This document shows positions 36,422-45,064 of a DNA stretch of 64,000 nucleotides, in pieces. Numbering within the stretch: position 1 is the stretch's first letter; every line of letters begins with the position of its first letter. Under the pieces are notes generated by a model, which saw only the letters and a program-made list of their open reading frames with translations, was not told the DNA's origin and did no database searches. Location of the stretch: positions 744,001-808,000 of the forward strand of contig NZ_JASGBJ010000001.1 of the NCBI RefSeq assembly GCF_030053415.1, given 5' to 3'. The stretch is from Marinobacter sp. CHS3-4. Its GTDB lineage: Bacteria > Pseudomonadota > Gammaproteobacteria > Pseudomonadales > Oleiphilaceae. The position numbers and the translations under genes are program-made.

Positions 36422-37561
36422 TCATAATCGTATCTGTTTGGCGATCAGCTCTTTCATGATTTCGTCGGTGCCGCCACCAATCGACAGTATTTTGCCATCC
36501 CGGAACAGACGCTCCACCACGGATTCCCGCATGTATCCCATGCCGCCATGAATCTGAACGGCTTCGCGGGTGACTTCTTCGCACACTTCCACGGCAAAGT
36601 TTTTCGCCATTGCGACCTGCTTGATCGGGTTTTTGCCCGCCTGCATCAGTGCCGCACATCGGTAAGTGTATTCTTTGGCAACGTCTACACGGGTTGCCAT
36701 GTCCACCAGCTTGTGACGAGTTACCTGGAAACCCCCGATGGATCGGCCGAAGGCCTGTCGCTGCTTGGCCCAATCCATGGATGCCTCCAGCGCGAGTTCC
36801 GCCGTCATGTAAGCCATGATGGAAAGGCTCAGGCGCTCAAAAAGAAAATTACTCATGATGGCAATAAAGCCGGCATTTTCGGCGCCGATCAGCCGGTTGG
36901 CGGGCACCCGGCAGTCCTCGAAAAACAGTTCCGCTGTGTCGCTGGCCCACCAGCCCATTTTCTGTAGCTTTTTGCCGTTGGAGAACCCGGGCATGTCCCG
37001 ATCGATCAGCAGTAGGCTGATCCCGCTGTGGCCTTCGCCACCGGTACGCACCGCCACGGTAAAATGATCTGCCCGCATGCCGCTGGTGATGAATGTTTTG
37101 CTGCCGTTCACCACGTAGTGATCACCGTCTTTAACGGCACGGGTTTTCAGATTCGCCACGTCCGAGCCGCCACCCGGTTCGGTTACCGCCAGGGCCGCGA
37201 TTTTCTCGCCGCGCAGCACTGGCGGCACAATCGCTTCCTTTACGTCAGGCTGGGCCCACTTCGCCACCGGAGGCAAGCCGATATCCAGCGATCCCAGGCC
37301 GGCGACCAAACCGCCTGAGGTTGAGCGCATCAGCTCTTCGGAGACGGCGACTTTCATAAAGATATCGCCTTCACCAACACCGCCCAGACTCTCCGGAAAG
37401 CCTACGCCCAGTAGTCCGGCTTCACCGGCCTTGCGGTAAAGATCCCTGGGAAACTCGCCGGCTTCTTCCCATTCGTTGATGTAGGGCAGCACGTGGGTCG
37501 CAATAAACTTGCGGGCGCTCTGGCGGACTTGTTCGTGGGTGTCGTTGAAGTAGTCGGACAC
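36422..37561 (-). CDS. Acyl-CoA dehydrogenase
   Basis: This 379-residue flavoprotein introduces the alpha-beta double bond into an acyl-CoA and passes electrons to ETF. VTEPGGGSDVANLKTRA and YVVNGSKTFITSG are the FAD/substrate signatures, and VQIHGGMGYMRESVVERL the C-terminal one. The usual IYEGT glutamate is replaced (SIGGGTDEI), while FERLSL offers the alternative glutamate position used in isovaleryl- and long-chain-type enzymes, so it should be active. GTG 37561 is chosen because GGAG lies about seven bases upstream; ATG 37579 is an alternative. Substrate is unresolved. Confidence 0.85.
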   Translation of the reverse strand: MSDYFNDTHEQVRQSARKFIATHVLPYINEWEEAGEFPRDLYRKAGEAGLLGVGFPESLGGVGEGDIFMKVAVSEELMRSTSGGLVAGLGSLDIGLPPVAKWAQPDVKEAIVPPVLRGEKIAALAVTEPGGGSDVANLKTRAVKDGDHYVVNGSKTFITSGMRADHFTVAVRTGGEGHSGISLLLIDRDMPGFSNGKKLQKMGWWASDTAELFFEDCRVPANRLIGAENAGFIAIMSNFLFERLSLSIMAYMTAELALEASMDWAKQRQAFGRSIGGFQVTRHKLVDMATRVDVAKEYTYRCAALMQAGKNPIKQVAMAKNFAVEVCEEVTREAVQIHGGMGYMRESVVERLFRDGKILSIGGGTDEIMKELIAKQIRL

Positions 37562-37696
37562 GGAAGGTCTCCAATGCATCAAAATTCACTGGAGCAGTCT
37601 TGCGCAAATTCCAACACCAAGCAAGCGCTTGGTTAGTGATAGGCCCAAAAAGGTTCGGACTCCTTGCGCCCATCACTCAGACCGAAGGCGAAGAAA

Positions 37697-38377
37697 CTAG
37701 GACTTGTCTCGAGTAATGGTCTGAACGCCCCGGCTGGTTCCCAACAGCAATACATCCGCCGGTCGGCGAGCAAACAGACCATTGGTCACCACGCCCACCA
37801 CGTTATTCAGCCGCTCCTCAACCTGAATCGGCCGCGAGAGATCCATGTTGTGGATGTCCAGAATCACATTGCCGTTGTCTGTGGTGAACCCTTCACGGTA
37901 GACCGGGTCGCCGCCCAGTTTGACGATCTCGCGTCCCACGTGGCTGCGAGCCATCGGTACCACCTCCACTGGCAGCGGAAAATCGCCCAGAATGTCCACC
38001 TTCTTGGATTCATCCGCAATGCAGATAAACGTTTTGGACACTTCCGCAACGATCTTTTCTCGGGTCAGTGCGCCACCACCGCCCTTGATCAGCTCCAGAT
38101 GTTCATTGGTTTCATCCGCCCCGTCGATGTAGAAATCCAGCGGCGCAGAGCTGTTCAGATCATAAACCGGAATGCCATGGCCTTTCAGTCGCTCGGCGGT
38201 GGCTTCGGAGCTGGCCACCGCGCCGTCGAAATCATTGCGGATGGTGGCAAGCAGGTCGATAAAACAGTTGGCCGTGCTTCCGGTACCCACGCCGATGATG
38301 CTGTTGTCGTCGAGATGGGGCTTGATGTAGTCGAGTGCGGCCTGGGCGACGGCTTTTTTCAGTTCGTCCTGATTCAT
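37697..38377 (-). CDS. rpiA: Ribose-5-phosphate isomerase A
   Basis: RpiA interconverts ribose 5-phosphate and ribulose 5-phosphate in the pentose phosphate pathway. The 226-residue protein has [15 protein letters not shown], the substrate loop [22 protein letters not shown], and [12 protein letters not shown]. It diverges from ilvA with about 145 bases between the starts, an arrangement common in gammaproteobacteria. Confidence 0.97.
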   Translation of the reverse strand: MNQDELKKAVAQAALDYIKPHLDDNSIIGVGTGSTANCFIDLLATIRNDFDGAVASSEATAERLKGHGIPVYDLNSSAPLDFYIDGADETNEHLELIKGGGGALTREKIVAEVSKTFICIADESKKVDILGDFPLPVEVVPMARSHVGREIVKLGGDPVYREGFTTDNGNVILDIHNMDLSRPIQVEERLNNVVGVVTNGLFARRPADVLLLGTSRGVQTITRDKS

Positions 38378-38521
38378 CGAAGGCTCCGGAATATGCCGAA
38401 AAGGTAAATGAGACCGGCATTATAGCCGTTCTGACCCTCTGCCTTATAGACGGCACCCGACCAAAGTTTCTACACTGTGCGTTTTTCCGACAAAACTCTG
38501 AATCCGAACGTGGAAAGCCCC

Positions 38522-40084
38522 ATGCCGCAACGATATATCAAGAAAATACTCGACGCCCGCGTGTACGACGTGGCTATCGAGACACCGCTGACCGAGGCCA
38601 AAAGCCTTTCCAAGCGTTTTGGCAACAACATTCTGTTGAAGCGCGAAGACCTGCAGCCGGTGTTTTCTTTCAAGATTCGTGGCGCGTATAACCGCATTGC
38701 CCATCTGTCGGAAGAGCAAAAATCCAAAGGCGTAATCTGCGCGTCGGCCGGAAACCACGCTCAGGGTGTGGCTCTTGGCGCGAAGAATCTGGGTATCAAG
38801 GCCGTGATTGTGATGCCCCAGACCACGCCCGAGATCAAAGTGCGTTCCGTTCGTGACCATGGCGCCAAGGTCGTTCTCAAGGGCGACGCCTTTGATGAAG
38901 CCGCCGCACACGCCCAGGAACTGATCGAAAAACACGGTTACACCTACATTCCGCCCTATGATGACCCGGATGTGATCGCCGGCCAGGGCACCGTCGCCAT
39001 GGAAATGCTGTGGCAGTTCTCCAAGCCGATCCACGCCGTATTCGTGTGTGTGGGTGGTGGCGGACTGATCGCCGGCATGGCGGCCTACATCAAATATTTG
39101 CGCCCTGAAGTGAAAGTCATCGGGGTCGAACCGGAAGATTCAAACTGCCTTCAGGCAGCGCTTGCCGCTGGTGAGCGGGTCATTCTGCCGGAAGTGGGTA
39201 TCTTCGCCGACGGTGTGGCCGTCAAACAGATCGGAGCGCATCCCTGGGAGATCTGCAAGGATCACGTGGATGAGGTCATCACGGTATCAACGGATGAAAT
39301 CTGCGCGGCCATCAAGGACATCTTTGAGGATACCCGTTCCATTGCGGAGCCAGCCGGTGCCCTCGGCGTTGCCGGTGTGAAGAAGTACATCGACCGGGAA
39401 AAGATCGAAGGTGAAAATCTGGCGGTTACCCTTAGCGGGGCCAACATGAACTTTGACAGGCTTCGCTACATTTCAGAGCGCACGGAAGTGGGTGAAAAGC
39501 GTGAAGCCATCCTGGCGGTGACCATTCCGGAAAAACCAGGCGCGTTCAAATCGTTCATCAATGCCCTGCACAAACGCAGCATCACGGAATTTAACTACCG
39601 CTATGCCGATGCCGTTGAAGCCACGATCTTCGTGGGCATCCAGATTCAGGCGGGCGGTCTGGGCCGCGACGAGCTGGTGCAGGATCTGCGTGAGACTGGC
39701 TATGGTGTGGTGGATCTGACCGACAGCGATCTGGCCAAACAGCACATCCGCCATATGGTCGGGGGGCATGCCCCGACGATTACCAACGAGAAGGTCTTTC
39801 AGTTCGAGTTTCCAGAACGCCCAGGCGCACTGTTGAAATTCCTGATGTCCATGGGCACCCGGTGGAACATTTCGATGTTCCATTACCGTAACCATGGTGC
39901 GGCTTACAGCCGGGTTCTGCTGGGTGCTCAGGTGAATGATGATGAGGTGAAAGATTTTGAAACCATGCTGGATAAGATCGGCTTCCGTTATGAAAATATG
40001 ACGGACAACGAGGCCTATCAGCTCTTCCTGGGTGCGGGGAATACCGGTAAATGTGACGCTGCGATTAAGGTTACCGAAAATTAA
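38522..40084 (+). CDS. ilvA: Threonine ammonia-lyase, biosynthetic
   Basis: IlvA deaminates threonine to 2-oxobutanoate, the first step of isoleucine synthesis. The 520-residue protein has the PLP lysine in FSFKIRGAYN, SAGNHAQGVALGA, the glycine loop CVGGGGLIAG, and two C-terminal ACT-like regulatory domains (about 330-415 and 425-510) that mediate isoleucine feedback. That two-domain tail marks the biosynthetic rather than the catabolic enzyme. ATG 38522 is preceded by GGAAAG; an in-frame GTG at 38477 is not needed. Confidence 0.97.
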   Translation: MPQRYIKKILDARVYDVAIETPLTEAKSLSKRFGNNILLKREDLQPVFSFKIRGAYNRIAHLSEEQKSKGVICASAGNHAQGVALGAKNLGIKAVIVMPQTTPEIKVRSVRDHGAKVVLKGDAFDEAAAHAQELIEKHGYTYIPPYDDPDVIAGQGTVAMEMLWQFSKPIHAVFVCVGGGGLIAGMAAYIKYLRPEVKVIGVEPEDSNCLQAALAAGERVILPEVGIFADGVAVKQIGAHPWEICKDHVDEVITVSTDEICAAIKDIFEDTRSIAEPAGALGVAGVKKYIDREKIEGENLAVTLSGANMNFDRLRYISERTEVGEKREAILAVTIPEKPGAFKSFINALHKRSITEFNYRYADAVEATIFVGIQIQAGGLGRDELVQDLRETGYGVVDLTDSDLAKQHIRHMVGGHAPTITNEKVFQFEFPERPGALLKFLMSMGTRWNISMFHYRNHGAAYSRVLLGAQVNDDEVKDFETMLDKIGFRYENMTDNEAYQLFLGAGNTGKCDAAIKVTEN

Positions 40085-40101
40085 TGTGTGAAAAATTGTA
40101 A

Positions 40102-40149
40102 AATGCGAGTTGCGTGATAATCTTATTGCTGATTATCAGAACTCGCATT
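40102..40149 (+). terminator. Nested inverted repeat downstream of ilvA
   Basis: AATGCGAGTT (40102-40111) pairs with AACTCGCATT (40140-40149), and inside it GATAATC (40116-40122) pairs with GATTATC (40131-40137) around an eight-base loop. The structure starts 18 bases after the ilvA stop, and the downstream DNA is T-rich (TGATTTTTGTCACGTTTAG). It probably ends the ilvA transcript, although the T-run is offset from the stem. Confidence 0.55.
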
Positions 40150-40199
40150 ATCTCACTGATTTTTGTCACGTTTAGTTTTGGGCATCGGAGCTCGCAGGT

Positions 40200-40364
40200 A
40201 TGAACCGCAAGCCTGACATCATTCGCACTATCGCTATCATCTTCGTGGTGGGCCTTGTCATTACTGGCTTCACGTCGATGCAGACGCCTGACGGTGGTTT
40301 GTCAGAGACGGTCAACGCCTATGTGAGTGAAGCCTCACCCAATGACAGTGCCCGCCCAAATTAA
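40200..40364 (+). CDS. Small single-span membrane protein, 54 residues, hypothetical
   Basis: A 54-codon frame opens at ATG 40200 with a GGAG-type site about ten bases upstream and closes at TAA 40362. It reads MNRKPDIIRTIAIIF at the start, a basic N-terminus followed by one strong hydrophobic helix (about residues 8-24) and a short polar tail rich in Asp, Ser and Asn. That layout (positive-inside, one helix) and the otherwise unexplained 300-base gap between ilvA and 5-FCL support a real small gene. No family is recognised. It could still be chance. Confidence 0.5.
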   Translation: MNRKPDIIRTIAIIFVVGLVITGFTSMQTPDGGLSETVNAYVSEASPNDSARPN

Positions 40365-40387
40365 AACGTCCTTTTGTCACTCCACCG

Positions 40388-40987
40388 CTACTTAACATCG
40401 TAACGTCGCTCGTCCGTCACAATACTCTGTAGCGGGATATCCCAGCTTTCAACGGGTAGCGCCGGCACTTTCTGGCATTCGTGGGCCAGCCCGATCAGCT
40501 TTGGCGCCGGCCTGGGTCTGTGACGTGTGAATTCAAAGGTGCGGTCATAAAATCCGCCACCCATGCCCAGACGACCGCCAGACTCATCAAACCCAACCAG
40601 TGGAAACAGCACCGCATCCAGCGCCCAGGATGGTCGCTTGAGGCTTTCCGCAAAAGTCGGCTCTGGAATACCGAAGCGATTCGGCGTCAGCTGTGTGTCG
40701 TCTCCAAAGGGGCTGAACACCAGGCGTCGTTTGTAGACCGGGTGGAGTACTGGAAGATAAAACTTGATGCCCCGCTGACGCGCCAGACTGACGTACACAG
40801 AGGGATCGATTTCACCGTCATTGGGGAGGTAGATCGCAACATGTCGGGCTCGGCGGAGCGCCGGGTGGCCAAGCAGATTGATGGCAATATTGTTCGCCGC
40901 GTCCTGATGCTGCTGGTGTGTCAGGGCGTTACGTTTCTGGCGAAGCTCTTTACGTAAGGCTGTGCGGGAGAGGGAGTTGGTGGACAA
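40388..40987 (-). CDS. 5-formyltetrahydrofolate cyclo-ligase
   Basis: This enzyme converts 5-formyl-THF to 5,10-methenyl-THF using ATP (YgfA/FAU1 family). The protein of about 199 residues has RKELRQKRNAL at its N-terminus, YLPNDGEIDP, and the signature GRLGMGGGFYDRTF. No ATG fits: the plausible start is TTG 40987 with GGGAAG about eight bases upstream, and that GGGAAG belongs to the 3' end of 6S RNA. An upstream reading to 41035 lies inside the RNA. As in E. coli, 6S RNA and this gene are likely one primary transcript, processed between them. Confidence 0.92.
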   Translation of the reverse strand: MSTNSLSRTALRKELRQKRNALTHQQHQDAANNIAINLLGHPALRRARHVAIYLPNDGEIDPSVYVSLARQRGIKFYLPVLHPVYKRRLVFSPFGDDTQLTPNRFGIPEPTFAESLKRPSWALDAVLFPLVGFDESGGRLGMGGGFYDRTFEFTRHRPRPAPKLIGLAHECQKVPALPVESWDIPLQSIVTDERRYDVK

Positions 40988-40993
40988 AATAAA

Positions 40994-41173
40994 GCTTCCC
41001 GGGCTGCCGTTGTCGGATGTGGCCCTTGAACCCAAAGTTCAAGGTCGGTGGCCGCTGTGACATATTAGGCTTTCCCCTTCGCGGGGGACGTGCTCACAAT
41101 GCCCTGAAGTAGCCACCTGGGTAGTGCGCATCGGCTCGAGGACGAATCCGACTTGCGTACAGCCCAGGAAGTT
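40994..41173 (-). ncRNA. ssrS: 6S RNA
   Basis: This regulatory RNA binds sigma-70 RNA polymerase and mimics an open promoter. The minus-strand sequence holds the conserved blocks CTCGAGCCGATG, GGGCATTGTGAGCACG and AAGCCTAA, and the 3' hairpin CCTTGAAC-TTTGG-GTTCAAGG (41024-41044). The 5' segment CTTCCTGGGCTG pairs with the 3' segment CAGCCCGGGAAG to close the terminal stem. A TATAAT box lies at 41180-41185, putting the start near 41173; the length is then about 180 bases, as in Pseudomonas. It sits between zapA and 5-FCL, its usual position. Confidence 0.93.
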
Positions 41174-41179
41174 CAAATC

Positions 41180-41210
41180 ATTATACGGGTACTTTGGGGG
41201 CTGAATGCAA
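41180..41210 (-). promoter_or_regulatory. Promoter of 6S RNA
   Basis: On the minus strand a perfect TATAAT (41185-41180) lies six to seven bases upstream of the predicted RNA start. The best -35-like hexamer, TTGCAT, is 19 bases further up, a longer spacing than ideal. The promoter falls in the gap right after the zapA stop. Confidence 0.7.
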
Positions 41211-41241
41211 CTCTTGTGAAAACGGCGCCGGTTTTCGCGGT

Positions 41242-41538
41242 TCAGCCGCCGGAATTTTCACCAAGAGCGCCGTCGAGCTTTTCGTCCATGGCGTTAAGGA
41301 TATTGCTTGCGGCATCGGACATGGTGTCCCGCTCCAGCAGATCATGGGTGATGTTCAGGGCTGCCATCACCGCAATGCGTTCCGTACCGAATACTTTTCC
41401 GCTGGCGCGGATTTCACGCATTTTGGAATCCAGGTGCCTGGCTGCCTGTAGCAATTCGTCCCGCGCTTCATCAGGACAGGCGACCAGATAGTCCTTGTCC
41501 AGAATTTTGACTTCAACGGTGGTTGGCTGTTCTGCCAT
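41242..41538 (-). CDS. zapA: Cell division protein ZapA
   Basis: ZapA bundles FtsZ filaments at midcell. The 98-residue protein starts with VEVKILDKDYLVACPDEA, the conserved N-terminal domain, followed by a helical coiled-coil with RHLDSKMREIR and ERIAVMAALNITHDLL. Its start overlaps the stop of the upstream small coiled-coil gene (TGATG), so the two are translationally coupled. The 6S RNA promoter lies directly downstream. Confidence 0.95.
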   Translation of the reverse strand: MAEQPTTVEVKILDKDYLVACPDEARDELLQAARHLDSKMREIRASGKVFGTERIAVMAALNITHDLLERDTMSDAASNILNAMDEKLDGALGENSGG

Positions 41539-41744
41539 CAGTGGTGCTCCAGGGATCTCAGGCGGCCGATCATGGCTTCGATCTTGTTTTTGGCAAGATC
41601 ATTTTTATGCATCAACTGAGCACGTTCGCGGTTCCAGTCGTCCTGAAGCTCGCGCAGCATGGCGTTGTCGCGCTCTAATTTGTTACAGCGTTCTATCAGC
41701 CTGTCCAGCTTGTCCGCCAATGCCTGAAGTTCGGACTGTTCCAT
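41538..41744 (-). CDS. TIGR02449-family ZapB-like coiled-coil protein
   Basis: The 68-residue protein is a continuous coiled coil: leucines and isoleucines recur at heptad spacing in LQALADKLDRLIERCNKLE and NKIEAMIGRLRSLEHH. This is the TIGR02449 family found directly before zapA in pseudomonads, which resembles ZapB in length and structure and probably takes part in Z-ring organisation. The functional statement is inference from position and shape. Confidence 0.88.
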   Translation of the reverse strand: MEQSELQALADKLDRLIERCNKLERDNAMLRELQDDWNRERAQLMHKNDLAKNKIEAMIGRLRSLEHH

Positions 41745-41844
41745 GAGTGCTCAACACCTGAATGAAAGAAGTGAACTAACTATAAGTGTGGACTGCAAGT
41801 TGGTCAATTTACAGGGTTGTCATGGCGCAGACACCGTAGCTGTT

Positions 41845-43119
41845 TTACCAGGAATTGGCATGCCCAAGGCCCTGCTTTCGGCTGCTTCTCCAGGCTTTGA
41901 TGGCTGGCAGAAGGCTAACGCAAACGGCAGCCAAAGGTACGCCGGCAAGGATCAACCATTCCGTGCCACTCAATGGGCGCAGCGCGATCTTGAGGCCATA
42001 GGTGTCCAGCAGCCAGGGGCTAACCAGGGTAATACCGGCCGCACCAACGCCCAGGGCCAGGCCACAGGCGACCAGCGTCAGCAGCAGGCATTCGATGACA
42101 TACAGTAGAGCAATCAACAGCGGCGAGGCGCCCGTCGCCCGAAGTATGGCGATTTCCTGGCGGCGCTGGACCTGCAGCGACAGCAGTACGGCAGCCAGGC
42201 CTATCAGGCTGGTCAGTACCACGAAAACGGTAATAGCCAGCAAGACGTTTTCAAACTGGCCCATGATGCGCCACAGCTCGCTGAGTGCCACGCCGGGCAG
42301 AATGGCCGATAAGGGTTCGCCCGAATACTGGTTCAGGTCACGCTGAACCTGAAACGTCAGAATGCGCCTTTCTATGCCTACCAGTGCGGCAGTAATGGCG
42401 TCTGGTGTGAGATCCCGTTCTTTGGCTTGTTCAGGTGTCACGGTTCGGCCCGGTATCGCTACGCCGGATTCCCAGCCGATGTGAATGGCTTCCAGGCCGC
42501 CCAGGCTGACATAGACGGCCTGATCCACTGGCGTTCCTGTTGGCGCCAGTATGCCAGACACGGTGAAGGGCGTAGCCTCGTGGTTGGAAAAGCTGGTCCG
42601 TCCGCCACCATGGGAGAGCACGACGGCGTCACCGACATTGTGTTGGTGCTTTGACGCCACCTGGGCTCCCAACACCACTTCAAACACCTCCTCAAACCAT
42701 GCACCGCGGGCAAGCTCAATGGGCTCTCCGCGGCCGTATTTGTAATGCTTCTGGAATTGATCTGTGGTGCCAACGACCCGATGCCCTTTGTAGCTGTCGC
42801 CAAGAGAGATGGGCACCAACCAGTCGATGCGGTTATCGGTTTTCAGGTCCTGAAAGGATTCCCAGCGGATGTTGTTGGTGGCATTGCCAATATGGAACAC
42901 CGTATACAGCAAAAGGTTAAGCTGACCGCTGCGCGCCCCGACAATCAGGTCCGTGCCGGCAATGGTGTTGGTAAACGATTGTTTCACCTCGGTTCGAAGA
43001 TACTGAATGCCAAGCAGCAGGGTGATACTGAGCGTCAAGGTCAAGGTGACCAGGGCCAATACGTTGCGACGATGCCAGAGGCTGGCAATTGACAGGGAGA
43101 ACGCCAGCTTGAGGTTCAT
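41845..43119 (-). CDS. FtsX-type ABC permease of a putative zinc-related system
   Basis: The 424-residue permease has an N-terminal helix (ALVTLTLTLSITLLLGIQYL), a periplasmic domain starting SFTNTIAGTDLIVGARSG, and three C-terminal helices of an FtsX module, with LQVQRRQEIAILRATGAS as the cytoplasmic signature loop. One FtsX module is present, in contrast to the two-module permease at 10.5-12.9 kb. Its ATG overlaps the ATPase stop by four bases. Together with DUF3299 and DUF2796 neighbours it resembles the Vibrio cholerae Zrg zinc cluster as I recall it. Confidence 0.83.
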   Translation of the reverse strand: MNLKLAFSLSIASLWHRRNVLALVTLTLTLSITLLLGIQYLRTEVKQSFTNTIAGTDLIVGARSGQLNLLLYTVFHIGNATNNIRWESFQDLKTDNRIDWLVPISLGDSYKGHRVVGTTDQFQKHYKYGRGEPIELARGAWFEEVFEVVLGAQVASKHQHNVGDAVVLSHGGGRTSFSNHEATPFTVSGILAPTGTPVDQAVYVSLGGLEAIHIGWESGVAIPGRTVTPEQAKERDLTPDAITAALVGIERRILTFQVQRDLNQYSGEPLSAILPGVALSELWRIMGQFENVLLAITVFVVLTSLIGLAAVLLSLQVQRRQEIAILRATGASPLLIALLYVIECLLLTLVACGLALGVGAAGITLVSPWLLDTYGLKIALRPLSGTEWLILAGVPLAAVCVSLLPAIKAWRSSRKQGLGHANSW

Positions 43120-43832
43120 CGAGTGGACTCCTGCAGGTGCAGTTGTTGGTCAAACTGGTTGGCCAGGCTTTGATCGTGACTGACAAACACCACAGAACAT
43201 CGCTGTTTTGCGGCAAGTTCCAGAAGCAGTGCAATAAAGCGGTCCCGATTGTTTGTGTCCAGGGCGGAGGTCGGCTCGTCCGCTAGGATCAGCTCTGGCC
43301 CGCCAATCAGCGCACGTGCCGCGGCAACCCGTTGCTGTTGGCCGACACTCAACTGCAGCACCGAGCGGTGCCAGCTGTCTTCCGGGATGCCCAGTGCGGT
43401 GAGCAAAGAGCGGGCTTCGGTAGTGGCATCAGGCTTGGCTCGTTGCAGGCGTTTGCGTGACAGACGGCAGGGTAATCGCACGTTATCCATGGGGCTCAGG
43501 TAGGGCACCAGATTGAACTGCTGGAAAATAACGCCGATGTGATCGGCCCGAAACCGATCCCGTTGACCGCTGCTCAGGGAGGCCAGGGAAGTGCCCAGAA
43601 CTTCCAGCCTGCCTTCGCTCGGTGTAATGAGTCCGCCAAGCAGGCTCATCAATGTACTTTTCCCACTACCACTGGGACCTTGCAAAAAAAGATGGCTGCC
43701 AGCTTGGAGGGTCACATCCGGATAGCGAAGGGGGGCCTTTGACGAATCCCACTGAAAGGCCACGCCGCTTAGCTTCAGAGTCTGTGGTTCTGTGTCCGGC
43801 GTTGGGTCGCTCTGGTGTGTCCTGTTTGTCAT
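43116..43832 (-). CDS. ABC transporter ATP-binding protein paired with the zinc-cluster permease
   Basis: The 238-residue ATPase has Walker A (GPSGSGKST), LSVGQQQRVAAARAL in place of the usual LSGGQ, Walker B (LILADEPTSALD) and the H-loop (FVSHD). The signature loop variant LSVGQ is typical of HrtA/DevA-like ATPases serving FtsX permeases. ATG 43832 is preferred to an upstream ATG at 43874 because the longer version lies over the divergent promoter region. It starts 58 bases from the DUF3299 start on the other strand. Confidence 0.87.
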   Translation of the reverse strand: MTNRTHQSDPTPDTEPQTLKLSGVAFQWDSSKAPLRYPDVTLQAGSHLFLQGPSGSGKSTLMSLLGGLITPSEGRLEVLGTSLASLSSGQRDRFRADHIGVIFQQFNLVPYLSPMDNVRLPCRLSRKRLQRAKPDATTEARSLLTALGIPEDSWHRSVLQLSVGQQQRVAAARALIGGPELILADEPTSALDTNNRDRFIALLLELAAKQRCSVVFVSHDQSLANQFDQQLHLQESTR

Positions 43833-43889
43833 GTCAGGTGTTGCCGTTCCAATGTATGATAAGCCGATAGTCACGGTAATCGAGATTCA

Positions 43890-44423
43890 ATGATGCCCAG
43901 AAACAGGTTTGGAAGACACTCAGTTCCCAGCACAGGCTCGGCCTTACTGATGGTCTTGTGTCTGCTTCTTCCCGCTACAGCCTTTGCCGAAGAGCTTGAG
44001 GAAATTGATTGGCTGGAGCTGATGCCTGCCGAAGATCTCCATTTGCTGGAGAATATGCCCGAAGTTCAGCACGAGGGCGAGGGGCCCGCGGCCCTGCCTG
44101 ATGAAATCATGACTGGCCGTGTCGTTCCAGAAATGGGGGGAAAGACTGGCCGGATTCCCGGATTCGTGGTGCCACTGAAAACCACTGACGACATGCGCAT
44201 TCTCGAATTCTTCCTGGTGCCCTACTACGGTGCCTGCATCCACGTGCCACCCCCGCCGCCGAACCAGATTATCCACGTCAAATACGAGGAAGGTTTTACG
44301 CTGGAGGCTTTGTACGACCCCGTGTGGATTGAAGGCACGCTGCAGATCGAGAGAACGGAAAACGATGTTGCATCGTCGTCTTACTCCATCGTCGCCCAGA
44401 ATGTTCGGGCCTACGAAGAGTAG
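43890..44423 (+). CDS. DUF3299 periplasmic protein
   Basis: The 177-residue protein has a signal peptide (to about residue 34, LLLPATAFAEE) and a DUF3299 domain with GRIPGFVVPLKT and FFLVPYYGACIHVPPPPPNQ, the cysteine-histidine-proline cluster being characteristic. DUF3299 proteins occur beside DUF2796 proteins and FtsX ABC transporters and may handle metal in the periplasm. Unlike its neighbours it lies on the plus strand, divergent from the ABC genes and convergent with DUF2796, with only 23 bases between the two stops. Confidence 0.85.
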   Translation: MMPRNRFGRHSVPSTGSALLMVLCLLLPATAFAEELEEIDWLELMPAEDLHLLENMPEVQHEGEGPAALPDEIMTGRVVPEMGGKTGRIPGFVVPLKTTDDMRILEFFLVPYYGACIHVPPPPPNQIIHVKYEEGFTLEALYDPVWIEGTLQIERTENDVASSSYSIVAQNVRAYEE

Positions 44424-44446
44424 AGCCTGGATGTTCTGCCCGGCCG

Positions 44447-45049
44447 CTATTGGCTCAGGGTAAATGTGCTTTCGGGCGACGTCATTTCCAGGCTGCCCTG
44501 ACCGGTCGCACTGACCCACTCGATATCCAGAGCCCTCACTTCAGGGAACCTGGTCATGACGGCAGACACGAACGATTGACCAATCGGGTTGCCGTTGCAG
44601 GTTAGCTGTTGCGTGACCTCGTAGTCCCTGTGCGTTATTTCATCGGCATGTGAATGTTCCCCGTGGTGATCATGGTCGTCATGAGCATCCGTCGAGCCGC
44701 CCAATCGGACGATTGAGTCCGACAGACTGCAATCGTCGCCGCTGGTATTCACCAGTGGATGTGTTTCAAGCCAGCGACGAATGTCGGCCTGTCGGGCCTT
44801 TTCTTCTGCCGTGCGCGCTTTGTGTTCGAACCCTGCCAGGTTGTAGGCGGGTGAGGTGAACATCAGGTCTATTCGGTCGTCTTCCAGAGCCATTTGCAGG
44901 CGTGCATGTCCGTGTTCGTGCGCCCCTAGGTTGTCTGCTGCGAAAGCACCGGTATGCACAGCGCAGGCAGCCATGGCGCAGATGGCGATGCCTGCACGTT
45001 TGGAACGATGGGCGACAAAAACCGGGTGTGTCTTTGGAAAATCAGGCAT
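44447..45049 (-). CDS. DUF2796 (ZrgA-like) zinc-binding periplasmic protein
   Basis: The 200-residue protein has a signal peptide and a DUF2796 domain beginning LGAHEHGHARLQMALE, with the His-rich loop DAHDDHDHHGEHSHADE (about residues 120-136), a clear metal-binding stretch. ZrgA of Vibrio cholerae, a member of this family, supports zinc uptake. ATG 45049 is chosen because it leaves a normal signal peptide and puts a Zur-like box about 20 bases upstream; a longer reading to 45109 runs through that box. Confidence 0.85.
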   Translation of the reverse strand: MPDFPKTHPVFVAHRSKRAGIAICAMAACAVHTGAFAADNLGAHEHGHARLQMALEDDRIDLMFTSPAYNLAGFEHKARTAEEKARQADIRRWLETHPLVNTSGDDCSLSDSIVRLGGSTDAHDDHDHHGEHSHADEITHRDYEVTQQLTCNGNPIGQSFVSAVMTRFPEVRALDIEWVSATGQGSLEMTSPESTFTLSQ

Positions 45050-45064
45050 GGCAGGGTCTCTAAT

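Noticed and set aside
41036..41241. Extension of 5-FCL or zapA into this gap
   Set aside because: The segment is explained by 6S RNA and its promoter; the upstream reading of 5-FCL lies inside the RNA.
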